The notes beneath the pieces are model-generated. The model was not told the DNA's origin. It searched no databases and saw only the letters and a program-made list of their open reading frames with translations. A stretch of 64,000 nt of DNA from JBGPHT01 sp041484525. Lineage in GTDB: Bacteria > Acidobacteriota > Terriglobia > Bryobacterales > Bryobacteraceae. Numbering within the stretch: the stretch's first letter is position 1; each line of letters opens with the position of its first letter. Location: positions 1 through 64,000 of the forward strand of contig JBGPHT010000022.1 in the NCBI GenBank assembly GCA_041484525.1. The letters are read 5' to 3'. The translations under genes and the position numbers were made by a program. This document shows, one piece after another, positions 16,188 to 24,834 of the stretch.

Positions 16188-17189
16188 ATGAAAACCTTCA
16201 TCCTTGCAGTTTTCGCCGCCTCGGCGTTCGGGCAAACTCCGGACCACCTCGCCGATATCCGCCAACTCACCCACGGCGGCCAGAACGCCGAAGCCTATTG
16301 GTCCCCCGACGGCAAGCGCCTCATTTTCCAGACCACGCGCCCGCCCTACGACTGCGACCAGATCTTCGTCATGAACGCCGATGGCTCCGGCCAGCACTTG
16401 GTGTCCACCGGCAAGGGCCGTACCACCTGCGCTTACTTCCTGGCCGACAACAAGCATATCGTGTACGCTTCTACACACCTCGCCGCCGACGCCTGCCCCA
16501 CCAACCCGGACCGCAGTAAGGGCTACCTGTGGGGCGTCTTCTCCGGTTACGATATCTTCCTCGCGACCGACACCGGCACCATCGAGAAGCGGCTCACCGA
16601 CACGCCCGGCTACGACGCGGAGGCGACCGTCAACTGGAAGACCGGCAACATCATCTACACCTCGCTCGCCGCGAAGGACCTGGATCTCTGGACCATGCGC
16701 TCCGATGGTTCGGCCAAAAGGCAGCTCACCAAGACCGCCGGCTACGATGGCGGCCCCGTGTTTTCGCGCGATGGCACGAAAATCGTGTGGCGCTCCAATT
16801 ACCCCAAGACGCCCGCCGACATGGACCGGTACAAGACGCTGCTGGCCGAAAACCTGACCGCCCCGATGAAGATGGAGTTGATGGTGGCCGATGCCGATGG
16901 CAGCAAGGCGCACGCGATCACCGATTTCGGCTGCGCCAGCTTCGCCCCCACGTTCACGCCCGATGGCAAGAAGATCCTTTTTTCCTCCAATAAGCACAAT
17001 TGCGATAGCCGCTACTTCGACCTCTACATGGTGAACCTGGATGGCACCGGGCTCGAGCGAGTGACCGATAGCGGAGGCTTCACGTCATTCCCCGAGTTCT
17101 CGCCGGACGGCAAATCGCTGGTTTTCTGTTCCGACCGCGATGCCAAGGAACGTTATGAATTCAACATCTTCACGGCCCGCTGGCAGTGA
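16188..17189 (+). CDS. Secreted TolB-like beta-propeller protein (PD40/WD40-like repeats)
   Basis: The 333-residue protein starts at ATG 16188 with a short signal peptide (MKTFILAVFAASAFGQ). At least five PD40 repeats of the form 'YWSPDGKRLIFQT', 'VFSRDGTKIVWRS', 'TFTPDGKKILFSS', 'EFSPDGKSLVFCS' follow. The repeats build a beta-propeller like that of TolB. Such proteins act outside the cytoplasm in binding or scaffolding; no catalytic domain follows. It is transcribed divergently from the glycan cluster with only 18 bp between the start codons, so promoter sequences probably overlap coding DNA. Confidence 0.85.
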   Translation: MKTFILAVFAASAFGQTPDHLADIRQLTHGGQNAEAYWSPDGKRLIFQTTRPPYDCDQIFVMNADGSGQHLVSTGKGRTTCAYFLADNKHIVYASTHLAADACPTNPDRSKGYLWGVFSGYDIFLATDTGTIEKRLTDTPGYDAEATVNWKTGNIIYTSLAAKDLDLWTMRSDGSAKRQLTKTAGYDGGPVFSRDGTKIVWRSNYPKTPADMDRYKTLLAENLTAPMKMELMVADADGSKAHAITDFGCASFAPTFTPDGKKILFSSNKHNCDSRYFDLYMVNLDGTGLERVTDSGGFTSFPEFSPDGKSLVFCSDRDAKERYEFNIFTARWQ

Positions 17190-17309
17190 ACCTTTAGGGG
17201 AATTAATTTAGTAATAAATCGTTCATTTTCAGGATTTTATCGGCGTAAATGGCCCCAAAGAGGCATGCCGGGTAACATCCAGTCTTTTCCTTACGCCTAA
17301 CCTTGCACT

Positions 17310-17711
17310 ATGACCAAAAAGCTGCTTTTTGTAACCACAATTCTGCTTGCCCTGGCACTGGCCGCATCTGCGGCGGATGTGAGCGGCAAGTGGACCTACG
17401 AACAACCGGGCCGCGGCGGTGGCAATCCGACCACGGTAACCCTCACCCTCAAAGCCGATGGCGGAAAAGTGACCGGTAACCTCAGCCGCCCGGGTCGCGA
17501 TGGCAATGCCATGGTGACTGAAATCAAGGACGGCAAGGCAGACGGCAACACCGTGACCTTCAAAGTTGAGCAGAACATGGGTGGCAACGCGATCACCCGC
17601 GAATACAACGGCACGCTCGACGGCCAAACCCTGAAACTCAAAGTAACCGGCCCCGGCCGCGATGGCAACATGACGACTCAGGAATTCACTGCCAAGAAGG
17701 CCACCACCTAG
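17310..17711 (+). CDS. Small secreted beta-strand-rich protein
   Basis: The 133-residue protein has a clear signal peptide (MTKKLLFVTTILLALALAAS) cut near ASA-AD. About 110 residues of alternating strands follow, with repeated motifs: LTLKADGGKVTGNLS, TFKVEQNMGGNAITREYNGT, LKLKVTGPGRDGN. The short cassette 'PGRDGN' appears twice and 'GKADGN' once. Small secreted proteins of this shape (a lipocalin-like barrel, 'sGkWty...' after the signal) are frequent in Acidobacteriota and have no assigned role. The upstream 100 bp is unusually AT-rich for the window. A perfect inverted repeat follows the stop. Confidence 0.7.
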   Translation: MTKKLLFVTTILLALALAASAADVSGKWTYEQPGRGGGNPTTVTLTLKADGGKVTGNLSRPGRDGNAMVTEIKDGKADGNTVTFKVEQNMGGNAITREYNGTLDGQTLKLKVTGPGRDGNMTTQEFTAKKATT

Positions 17712-17727
17712 TTTTCAATTCCCCTCC

Positions 17728-17782
17728 CCAACCGTTCCCTTACGGCCGCCCAAGAATCCCGCGACCGTCAGGGAACGGTTGG
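17728..17782. terminator. Long-loop inverted repeat between convergent genes
   Basis: A perfect 13-bp inverted repeat, CCAACCGTTCCCT (17728-17740) and AGGGAACGGTTGG (17770-17782), surrounds a 29-nt loop. It lies between the end of the secreted-protein gene and the end of the oppositely oriented flavin oxidoreductase. The position fits a bidirectional terminator or mRNA-protecting hairpin. The T tract on the right is weak (ACATTTCT). Confidence 0.5.
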
Positions 17783-17792
17783 ACATTTCTCC

Positions 17793-18860
17793 TCAAAAAG
17801 CCCTCCCATACTGCACTGGCGGCTTCGGCTCCACTCCCAGTTTCCTGGCCGCGTGTAGTGGAAAATACGGATCCCTCAGAAACTCCCGTGCCAGCAGCAC
17901 CACGTCCGCCTTCCCCTCGCGGATAATCTCGTCCGCCTGTTCCGCCGACGTAATCATCCCCACTGCCCCGGTCATCAGGTTTGTCTCCCTTCGAATCCGC
18001 TCCGCGAACGGAACCTGATACCCCGGCCCCAGCGGAATCTTCTGCTGGAGCGACGACCCGCCCGACGAGCAATCCACCAGATCCACGCCCAGCGCCGCCG
18101 CCCTCCGCGCGAACTCCACCGATTCCTCTATCGTCCAGCCGCCCTCCACCCAATCCGTCGACGAGATCCTCAGAAACAGCGGCAGCCCCTGCGGCCACGC
18201 GGCCCGCACCGCACCGATCGTCTCCAGCCCGAAGCGCATGCGGTTCTCGAGATTGCCGCCATACTCGTCGGTGCGCAGGTTGCTCAGGGGCGATAGAAAC
18301 TCGTGCATCAGGTAGCCGTGCGCGCCGTGGATCTCGACCAACTGAAATCCCGCGAGCACCGCGCGGCGGGCCGCCGCCGCAAATTCCTGCGTGATCGCGT
18401 GGATCTCGGCCTTGGATAACTCATGCGGCGGCGCATCATCGGGGCGAAACGGAACCGGACTCGGCGCCACCGGCAGCCAACCGCCCTCGCGCGCGGCGAT
18501 GAATCCGCCACCTTCCCACGGCCGCCGCGTGCTCGCTTTACGTCCCGCGTGCGCCAGCTGGATTCCAGCCACGGCTCCCTGCTCGCTCACAAACCGTGCG
18601 ATCCGCGCCAGCGGCTGAATGTGCTCGTCCTTCCAGATCCCCATGTCGGCGGGTGAGATGCGGCCGCGCGCTTCCACCGCCGTCGCTTCCACCATGACGA
18701 GTCCGGCCCCGCCCACGGCGCGGCTCCCGAGATGCACCAGGTGCCAATCGCTGGCAAACCCGTCGTCGCTCGAATACTGGCACATCGGCGAGACCGCGAT
18801 GCGGTTACGGAACGTGACAGTCCCCACCGTCAGAGGTGTAAACAAGTGAATGTCGCTCAT
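17793..18860 (-). CDS. namA: NADH:flavin oxidoreductase, Old Yellow Enzyme (YqjM/NamA class)
   Basis: The 355-residue TIM-barrel flavoenzyme starts LFTPLTVGTVTFRNRIAVSP. It has the MCQYSSDDG stretch whose Cys tunes the FMN in YqjM-like enzymes, and the substrate-binding HGAHGYLMHEFLSPLSN. FMN/phosphate regions are RISSTDWVEGGW and VGMITSAEQADEI. This class reduces activated C=C bonds of enones and nitro compounds with NADPH. It stands alone on the minus strand between a secreted protein gene and a TPR gene, so the physiological substrate is unknown. Confidence 0.88.
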   Translation of the reverse strand: MSDIHLFTPLTVGTVTFRNRIAVSPMCQYSSDDGFASDWHLVHLGSRAVGGAGLVMVEATAVEARGRISPADMGIWKDEHIQPLARIARFVSEQGAVAGIQLAHAGRKASTRRPWEGGGFIAAREGGWLPVAPSPVPFRPDDAPPHELSKAEIHAITQEFAAAARRAVLAGFQLVEIHGAHGYLMHEFLSPLSNLRTDEYGGNLENRMRFGLETIGAVRAAWPQGLPLFLRISSTDWVEGGWTIEESVEFARRAAALGVDLVDCSSGGSSLQQKIPLGPGYQVPFAERIRRETNLMTGAVGMITSAEQADEIIREGKADVVLLAREFLRDPYFPLHAARKLGVEPKPPVQYGRAF

Positions 18861-18941
18861 ATTCTCTTACCGTAAGATAACCGCTCCACACTCCTTGCCG
18901 CTGCCCTGAAAAAGGCACTCTGTATCCACGGAGGTGTTGTA

Positions 18942-20060
18942 GTGAGGGTATTAGTTGTGATGGTTCTCGCAGCCGCGTCTGCCGCGGCAGCTTCCCCGGA
19001 CCTGAAGCGTATCGACATGGCCGCACCCAACGCGGCCAGCGAGCTGAACAATCTGGGTTCCCAATATTACTTTCAGGCGCGCTACGCCGAGGCCGAGGAG
19101 ATGTTCCGACTGGCACTCAAGGCGTGGTCCCGCCGCGGCGACCCGGCACCCGACATGGCGCTCACCATGGGCAACCTGGGCACACTGTTCCGCGTCACCG
19201 GCCGCTACGCCGAGGCCGAACCGCTGCTGCTCGAGGCGATCCACAGACTGGAAGCCGCGAGCAACGTGCAACCCGCGAGCGTCGGCCGGGCACTCGACAA
19301 TCTGGCGGAGGTTTACCGCGCCCAGGGAGATTTTGCGAAGGCTGAAGCCTGCGCCCTGCGTGCCGCCGCCGACCCCAACCAACCGGTGATTCTCGCGTCC
19401 ATCTACGCTGACCAGCGCCGGTTCGCGGAGGCCGAACCCATCCTGCGCGGCGCCCTGCCGGAAGCTCCGCCGAGACTCTCGGTGACCATTTACAATGATC
19501 TGGCGACCATCGCGATCGCGCGCGGCCAGATGGACGAAGCCGAACGGAATGCCCTCGAGGCCGTGGAGCGCGCCCGCCGCACGCTGCCGTCCAACCATCC
19601 GACGCTCGCCGCCACGCTCAACAATCTGGCCCAGGTCTACCGCTTCCAGGGCCGCTACCTGGACGCCGAGCAGCTCTACCGCGAGGCGATCGACATTTGG
19701 GAAGCCGCGCTCGGTCCGGAGCACCCCGACCTGGCGCGCGGCCTGATGAACCTAGCCGCCTTCTACCACGAGCGCGAGCGCGAGACCGGCGCCGAGGACC
19801 TCTATTTGCGCGCTGCCGCCATCTTCGAGCGGGTCTTCGGCAGGAACGATCCGCGGACGCTGGTGTCGCGCAACGAGCTGGCCGACGTCCTCCGCGGCGA
19901 GCGCCGGTATACCGAATCCGAAAAGCTGGGCCGCAGCACCCTGGCCGCGCTGGAAAGGGTCCTCGGCGCCGACGACCCGCGCGTGGTCCGCGCCCAGATG
20001 AATCAATCGCGCTTGGCCGAGGAGACTAAGGCCCTTCGAAAAACGCAACCGAGCCGATAG
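18942..20060 (+). CDS. Secreted TPR protein (kinesin-light-chain-like repeats)
   Basis: The 372-residue protein starts with GTG and an Ala-rich signal peptide (MRVLVVMVLAAASAAAASPD). About seven TPR_12-type repeats of roughly 42 residues fill the rest, for example LNNLGSQYYFQARYAEAEEM, LNNLAQVYRFQGRYLDAEQL and LMNLAAFYHERERETGAEDL. Linkers such as LGPEHPDLARG and LPSNHPTLAAT are typical of kinesin-light-chain TPRs. These proteins usually hold protein partners; nothing here suggests an enzyme. It is followed by another secreted protein on the same strand. Confidence 0.82.
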   Translation: MRVLVVMVLAAASAAAASPDLKRIDMAAPNAASELNNLGSQYYFQARYAEAEEMFRLALKAWSRRGDPAPDMALTMGNLGTLFRVTGRYAEAEPLLLEAIHRLEAASNVQPASVGRALDNLAEVYRAQGDFAKAEACALRAAADPNQPVILASIYADQRRFAEAEPILRGALPEAPPRLSVTIYNDLATIAIARGQMDEAERNALEAVERARRTLPSNHPTLAATLNNLAQVYRFQGRYLDAEQLYREAIDIWEAALGPEHPDLARGLMNLAAFYHERERETGAEDLYLRAAAIFERVFGRNDPRTLVSRNELADVLRGERRYTESEKLGRSTLAALERVLGADDPRVVRAQMNQSRLAEETKALRKTQPSR

Positions 20061-20133
20061 TCGTCGAGTATGTGAGGGTTCGGTTCCACAATAGATCGAA
20101 CCCTTTCGCTTCCTCATCCGTCTATCCCGTAAT

Positions 20134-20775
20134 ATGATCGTTGCCGTACTGTGGCTTCTAGCCGGCACGTCTCTCGTCTACGGACAGGCGTTGAACAAGC
20201 TCGAACTGCATAACCTCCGTGCCGAGTCTGCTAACTATCGTGGAAAGCAGGCCATCCACCTCACCGGGGCGCCGAACATTCAAAACGACGCTCTCGCCAT
20301 CGCCGGTGGTTCGGAGTTTCAGGACGGCGTCATCGAACTGGACCTGGCCGGCTCCCCGCTTCCAGGCGCCGGCGATGCGGCGCGCGGATTCATCGGCATC
20401 GCGTTTCGCGTCCAACCGCAGGCTGCGAAATACGAGCTCATCTATCTGCGGCCCACCAACGGCCGGGCCGAAGACCAGCTTCGACGCAACCACTCCACGC
20501 AATATGTGTCGTTCCCGGATTGGCCGTGGCAGCGCACGCGACAGGAGACTCCGGGCCTGTACGAATCCTACGTAGATCTGGAACCCGCCGCCTGGACCAA
20601 GGTGAAGATAGCCGTCTCCGGCGTCAAAGCCCGCCTCTATGTCGGAGGCGCCGAGCAGCCCTGCCTGATCGTCAACGACCTGAAACTCGCGCCCGCAAAA
20701 GGCGCGGTTGCACTCTGGATCGGTCCGGGTACCGACGGCTACTTCGTCAACCTGAGCGTGCAGCCGCAGCACTGA
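20134..20775 (+). CDS. Secreted hypothetical protein, concanavalin-like (DUF1080-like) fold
   Basis: The 213-residue protein has a signal peptide (MIVAVLWLLAGTSLVYGQ). A jelly-roll-like domain follows with FQDGVIELDLAGSPLPGAGD, ARGFIGIAFRVQPQAAKYEL, LEPAAWTKVKIAVSGVKARL and AKGAVALWIGPGTDGYFVNL. This order of strands ('F.dG.ie.dv', 'gfiGiaFR', 'W..vki.v.g..a.lyv', 'G.valw') is that of laminin-G/DUF1080-type sugar-binding domains in Acidobacteriota and Planctomycetota. Glycan binding is a family-level guess. It lies 73 bp downstream of the TPR gene and may share its transcript. Confidence 0.65.
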   Translation: MIVAVLWLLAGTSLVYGQALNKLELHNLRAESANYRGKQAIHLTGAPNIQNDALAIAGGSEFQDGVIELDLAGSPLPGAGDAARGFIGIAFRVQPQAAKYELIYLRPTNGRAEDQLRRNHSTQYVSFPDWPWQRTRQETPGLYESYVDLEPAAWTKVKIAVSGVKARLYVGGAEQPCLIVNDLKLAPAKGAVALWIGPGTDGYFVNLSVQPQH

Positions 20776-20968
20776 ATCGCAGCCGGCCACCAGAGCAGAG
20801 CGATCCACTTGCAAGGGACTGCGAATCCACAGTGGTGTGGGCGGGCGGCCCGCCAACGCGCCCGCAACAACTGGAGTATCGCAATCAAGCCGCAGGCTGC
20901 GAACTTTGATGTGGTTGTGACGATCGAACCGGCAGCGCCGGCGGTATCGCAGCTTCGCGTCCGCTTGA

Positions 20969-22735
20969 CTACGCAAGCCGCATGCGCCTTAGCACCGCCG
21001 TGAACCTTTCCTCACCGCGCAACGGATCGTAGAGCGGATGGGACTTCAACGCCGCCAGCGGCAGGTCCCGATGCGCGCATCCGCGCTCCAGCCAATCGAG
21101 CGCGCGATCCGTTTCACCCAGCCCCATGTGAACTATCGCGAAGGACGTGTTGGGCACATATTTGGCCTTCGACAGCTCGACCAGCTCGGCCAACAGTCCG
21201 CGCGCCTTCCGCTCGTCGCCCGACACCGCATACACTTGGGCCATCGCAGCCAGAATGCTGGGCATGTCGCCGATCAGCCCGCGCCCCTTCTGCAGCATCG
21301 CCAGCGCTTCCGGATACTGACCCGCCAACGCATGGCAACGTCCCATTGACGTGTAGGCCCTGTAAAACGTGGGTTCGATGCGGATGATCCGGCGGTACGC
21401 TTCGATGGCTTCCGGATACCGCCGCTGCATCACCATGATGTACCCTAAACCCTCGAGGATGATGTTCGACAACGGATCCAGATCCGCCGCAATCTCCAGT
21501 TCCGCCCTGGCCGCGTCGAAGCGCCCCAGGATCGCGTAATGGTCCACGCCCAGCCAGTGATGCGCCGTGGCGTAGCCGGGGTTGAGCTGGATAGCGCGCA
21601 AGTAGAGCCGCTCCGATTCCTCCCACTCCCATCCGTACATCCCGCGGATGAGGGCCAGCGAGCAGTACGCTTCCGCCAGCTCCGGATCGAGCGCGATCGC
21701 CCGCCTCGCCGCCGCTTCCGCCTTGGGCATAGCGTCGGCCGGATGCGCCAGCCCGTAGTCCGCGATCAGGCTGTGCGCATCCGCCAGTCCCGCCTGCGCC
21801 AGCGCCGACTGGGGATCGGCGGCAATCGAATTCTCGAAGTATTGCACGCTGCACGCCAAATCCTCCGGCGTGCGCCGGTGCCAATAGTAGCGGCCCTTGA
21901 GATACCAGTCGTAGGAGCTGATCGTGCCGCGGTTGCGCGCGGCCAGTGCTTGCTCGCGCCCGGAAACAAGCTGCACGTCGAGTGTCCTCACGATGGCGCG
22001 CGCGATCTCTTCCTGAATCGCGAAAATGTCCTCCATCGGCCGGTCGAATGTCTCCGACCACCGGTACACGCCGGTCGCGGTGTCGATGAGTTGCGCCCGC
22101 ACGCGCAGACTCTTGCCCGATATCCGCACGCTGCCTGTCAGCACGCTCGCCACGTTCAATTGTTCCCGGATGGCGAGCATGTCCTGCTGCCGGTCGCGCA
22201 TCCGCGCCGCCGTGGTCCACGCCACCACCCGCATCCCCGGAAGCTTGGTGAGCGCGTGAATCAACTCTTCGGTGAGGCCGTCGCTGAAGTATTCGTCGCC
22301 GCTGGGGCTGAGGCTCACGAACGGAAGCACCGCCACTGTCGCCGGTTCCGCCTGCACCCGCACGGGCGCCGGAGCCGGATCGGTCGCGGCCTCGCGAAAT
22401 TGCGGCGCGTATCCCCCCGGCGCGAATTCGATCGTCACCGGGTCGCCGCGCCCATCGCCTTCGTAGTAAGCCTTGAGCTTGGCGCGCAGCCGCCGCGCTT
22501 CCACACGCACGATCGGGTCCACGCGCGGATCGTATGAGCCCTTACGATCGAAGACTTCAACCCCGATGAGATACTCCTTCAACTCGTCCGCTCTACCCTC
22601 CAGCGCGCTTTCCACCGCAAAACGCAGAAATCTCCCCATGCGTTCCGCGCGTACGAATAGACCGTGAGCCAGGATCTTTTCGAGTTGCTGCCGAACCGCG
22701 ATGTCTTGGGTTGCGGGCTGTCTGGCCTGCGACAC
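20969..22735 (-). CDS. TPR regulatory protein with TolB-like (FlgO-type) domain
   Basis: The 588-residue soluble protein has three parts. An N-terminal helical module (about 1-115) contains GRFLRFAVESALEGRADELK and VDPIVRVEARRLRAKLKAYY; it is often found at the start of Acidobacteriota adenylate-cyclase/CadC-like TPR proteins. A TolB-like amino-terminal domain (about 130-270) contains TVAVLPFVSLSPSGDEYFSD-GLTEELI and SVLTGSVRISGKSLRVRAQLID. C-terminal TPRs cover about 290-585. No DNA-binding HTH or kinase is seen. In related proteins the module follows a cyclase or kinase domain, so this is a stand-alone sensor or scaffold. It is transcribed opposite to its left neighbours. Confidence 0.75.
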   Translation of the reverse strand: MSQARQPATQDIAVRQQLEKILAHGLFVRAERMGRFLRFAVESALEGRADELKEYLIGVEVFDRKGSYDPRVDPIVRVEARRLRAKLKAYYEGDGRGDPVTIEFAPGGYAPQFREAATDPAPAPVRVQAEPATVAVLPFVSLSPSGDEYFSDGLTEELIHALTKLPGMRVVAWTTAARMRDRQQDMLAIREQLNVASVLTGSVRISGKSLRVRAQLIDTATGVYRWSETFDRPMEDIFAIQEEIARAIVRTLDVQLVSGREQALAARNRGTISSYDWYLKGRYYWHRRTPEDLACSVQYFENSIAADPQSALAQAGLADAHSLIADYGLAHPADAMPKAEAAARRAIALDPELAEAYCSLALIRGMYGWEWEESERLYLRAIQLNPGYATAHHWLGVDHYAILGRFDAARAELEIAADLDPLSNIILEGLGYIMVMQRRYPEAIEAYRRIIRIEPTFYRAYTSMGRCHALAGQYPEALAMLQKGRGLIGDMPSILAAMAQVYAVSGDERKARGLLAELVELSKAKYVPNTSFAIVHMGLGETDRALDWLERGCAHRDLPLAALKSHPLYDPLRGEERFTAVLRRMRLA

Positions 22736-22800
22736 TTGGAGACTTCTATTATCCCAGCACGGTCGTGCGCGAGCAATCCGGTTATTGCGGTCAAACCTCT

Positions 22801-24834
22801 TTACTCCGTCTTAACCCAGCAACGTAACACTTCTGCCACGCTCCACGCCTGCGCCACGCACCCGCGCGGCGTATACGGCGGCTCCGCATCGAAGACTTCG
22901 CCGATCGACCCGATACACGCCTCGTCCAGATGCGGCACGAAACCTTCCAGAAACTTCCGCGCCAGCCGATTTTCCCCCGGATGCAGCTTCAGCCACGCGT
23001 CGATGTACGGCCCGATTAACCACGCCCACACCGTGCCCTGGTGATACGCCGCGTCGCGCGAGCGCAGATCGCCGTAGTATTTCGATTTGAAATCCGGATG
23101 CCCGGGATCGAGCGACCGCAGTCCCACCGGCGTCAGCAGCCGCTTCCCGACCACGTCCATCACCGCCGCCCAGCGCGATTCCTCGAGCACCGGATGGTCG
23201 AGCGAGATCGCCATCACCTGGTTCGGGCGGCACGCAGCGTCGTTGCCTCCGCTCTCCCCGTCCACCACGTCGTACAGATACCCGCCCCGCTCGAACCAGA
23301 ACCGCCGGTTGAACGACTCGCGCGCGCGCGCCGCCGTCTCCCCGAGCTGCAGCGCCAGCGGTTCGTTCCCCTCTTCCCGAAGCCACTGCTCCGCGAGGCA
23401 CAGCGCGTTATACCAGAGCGCGTTGATCTCTACCGCCTTGCCGCGGCGCGGCGTCACTACCCAATCGTCCACCTTTGCGTCCATCCAGGTGAGCTGGTAG
23501 CCGGCTTGCCCCTGCTTGAGCAGCGCATCCTCCGGGTCCATGCCGATGCCGAACTTCGTCCCGCACATGTGCCGTTCGACGATCTCAGCCAGTTTCGGCA
23601 GAATCAGCCGAAGGGTCGCGCGGTCGCCCGTCATCTCCACGTAGCGATGGATCGCGTGGAAGAACCAGAGCGTGGCGTCGGCCGTGTGGTAGAGTCCTTC
23701 CTTTTCGCTCTCGGGGAACATGTTGGGGATGAGCCCGTCACGCACGTAAGACGCGAACGTGCGCAGAATCCACGCCGCCTCGTTGTGCCGCCCGGTGATG
23801 AGCGTGAGCCCCTCGAGCGAGATCATCGTGTCCCGCCCCCAGTCCGTGAACCAGTGATACCCCGCGATTACCGTGCGGATCTCGTCGCCCGCCGCGCGCG
23901 CCCGCGCCGCATCTTCCACGCGCCCCACCGGCGTGATCAGAAACTGGTCCGCGGCCAAAACCAGCTCCGCCGCCAGGGCCGATTGCGCCGCCGGCGGCGT
24001 CCCGGCCAGCAGCAACTCGCGGCGGTCCAGTTCCGCCCGAATTGAAGTTTCCGGTGAAAGCGCGCGCACCGTCTCCCATGTTTCCGTGGAAGCCACCAGC
24101 GTGGCCTCCTCGCCCTCCGCCAGGTCTGAGCGGAAATACCCCGGGCTCCACAACGAGCCCTGCCACTCGTAGCCGCGGTGCCGTTCCGTGGGATACGGAA
24201 TCGAGCCGGTCTCCTTGCGGTCGAACGTGAACGCCGAAGAGGGTCCGTGATGCAGCAGGCGCAGTATGGGCAGGTCGGTGTGCGCAGCGATCTCGAACTG
24301 GTCGTCGCATACCGTGAGCACGTACCGGCGCCCCCGCTCCACGCTCACCGGCGCGTCATGCGGGCGGAAGTGAATCGCCGGCCGCAGCCCCAGCCGCAGC
24401 CGCCCCTTTCCCGAGAGCAGACGGTACGTCACGTGAACCGTGTTCTGCCGGTACGGCAACCGCAGCCGCTTCTCGATCGTAAAACCGTCCAGCTCGTACC
24501 GCCACACCGGCAGCCCCGCTTCCAGGCGAAACTCTGCCACACGAAGCGTGTGCTCCGGCGTGATGCCCGCTAATTCTTCCGCGCCCGTATAGACCACGCG
24601 CCGGTCCGGCAGGCGCAGGCGCTCGGAGAGCCCGTTGAGCATCATCATGCGCCCCAGCGGATTGGGCAGCGCCGCGATGAGCAGCCCGTGATACCGCCGG
24701 GTGATCGCCCCGCTCACCGTGCCCGACGCATACCCGCCCAGCCCGTTCGTGACCAGCCACTCCTCTCGCAGGTGCGGATCCACTTCCGGGCCGCGCAGCT
24801 CGCGCTCGGGCAACACTCGGATCATATTTGCCAT
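22801..24834 (-). CDS. Glycogen debranching enzyme (amylo-alpha-1,6-glucosidase, GDE type)
   Basis: The 677-residue protein has an N-terminal GDE_N domain (EEWLVTNGLGGYASGTVSGA, RRYHGLLIAAL) and a C-terminal alpha/alpha barrel with HWFTDWGRDTMISLEGLTLI, DATLWFFHAIHRYVE and LTWMDAKVDDWVVTPRRGKA-VEINALWYNAL. YHQGTVWAWLIGPYIDAWLK follows. This matches archaeal/bacterial GDE proteins that hydrolyse alpha-1,6 branches of glycogen. The Asp of DWGRD and Glu/Asp pairs in the barrel are the likely catalytic acids. Its start overlaps the treZ stop by 13 bp, so it is the last gene of a glgX-treZ-GDE operon. Confidence 0.88.
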   Translation of the reverse strand: MANMIRVLPERELRGPEVDPHLREEWLVTNGLGGYASGTVSGAITRRYHGLLIAALPNPLGRMMMLNGLSERLRLPDRRVVYTGAEELAGITPEHTLRVAEFRLEAGLPVWRYELDGFTIEKRLRLPYRQNTVHVTYRLLSGKGRLRLGLRPAIHFRPHDAPVSVERGRRYVLTVCDDQFEIAAHTDLPILRLLHHGPSSAFTFDRKETGSIPYPTERHRGYEWQGSLWSPGYFRSDLAEGEEATLVASTETWETVRALSPETSIRAELDRRELLLAGTPPAAQSALAAELVLAADQFLITPVGRVEDAARARAAGDEIRTVIAGYHWFTDWGRDTMISLEGLTLITGRHNEAAWILRTFASYVRDGLIPNMFPESEKEGLYHTADATLWFFHAIHRYVEMTGDRATLRLILPKLAEIVERHMCGTKFGIGMDPEDALLKQGQAGYQLTWMDAKVDDWVVTPRRGKAVEINALWYNALCLAEQWLREEGNEPLALQLGETAARARESFNRRFWFERGGYLYDVVDGESGGNDAACRPNQVMAISLDHPVLEESRWAAVMDVVGKRLLTPVGLRSLDPGHPDFKSKYYGDLRSRDAAYHQGTVWAWLIGPYIDAWLKLHPGENRLARKFLEGFVPHLDEACIGSIGEVFDAEPPYTPRGCVAQAWSVAEVLRCWVKTE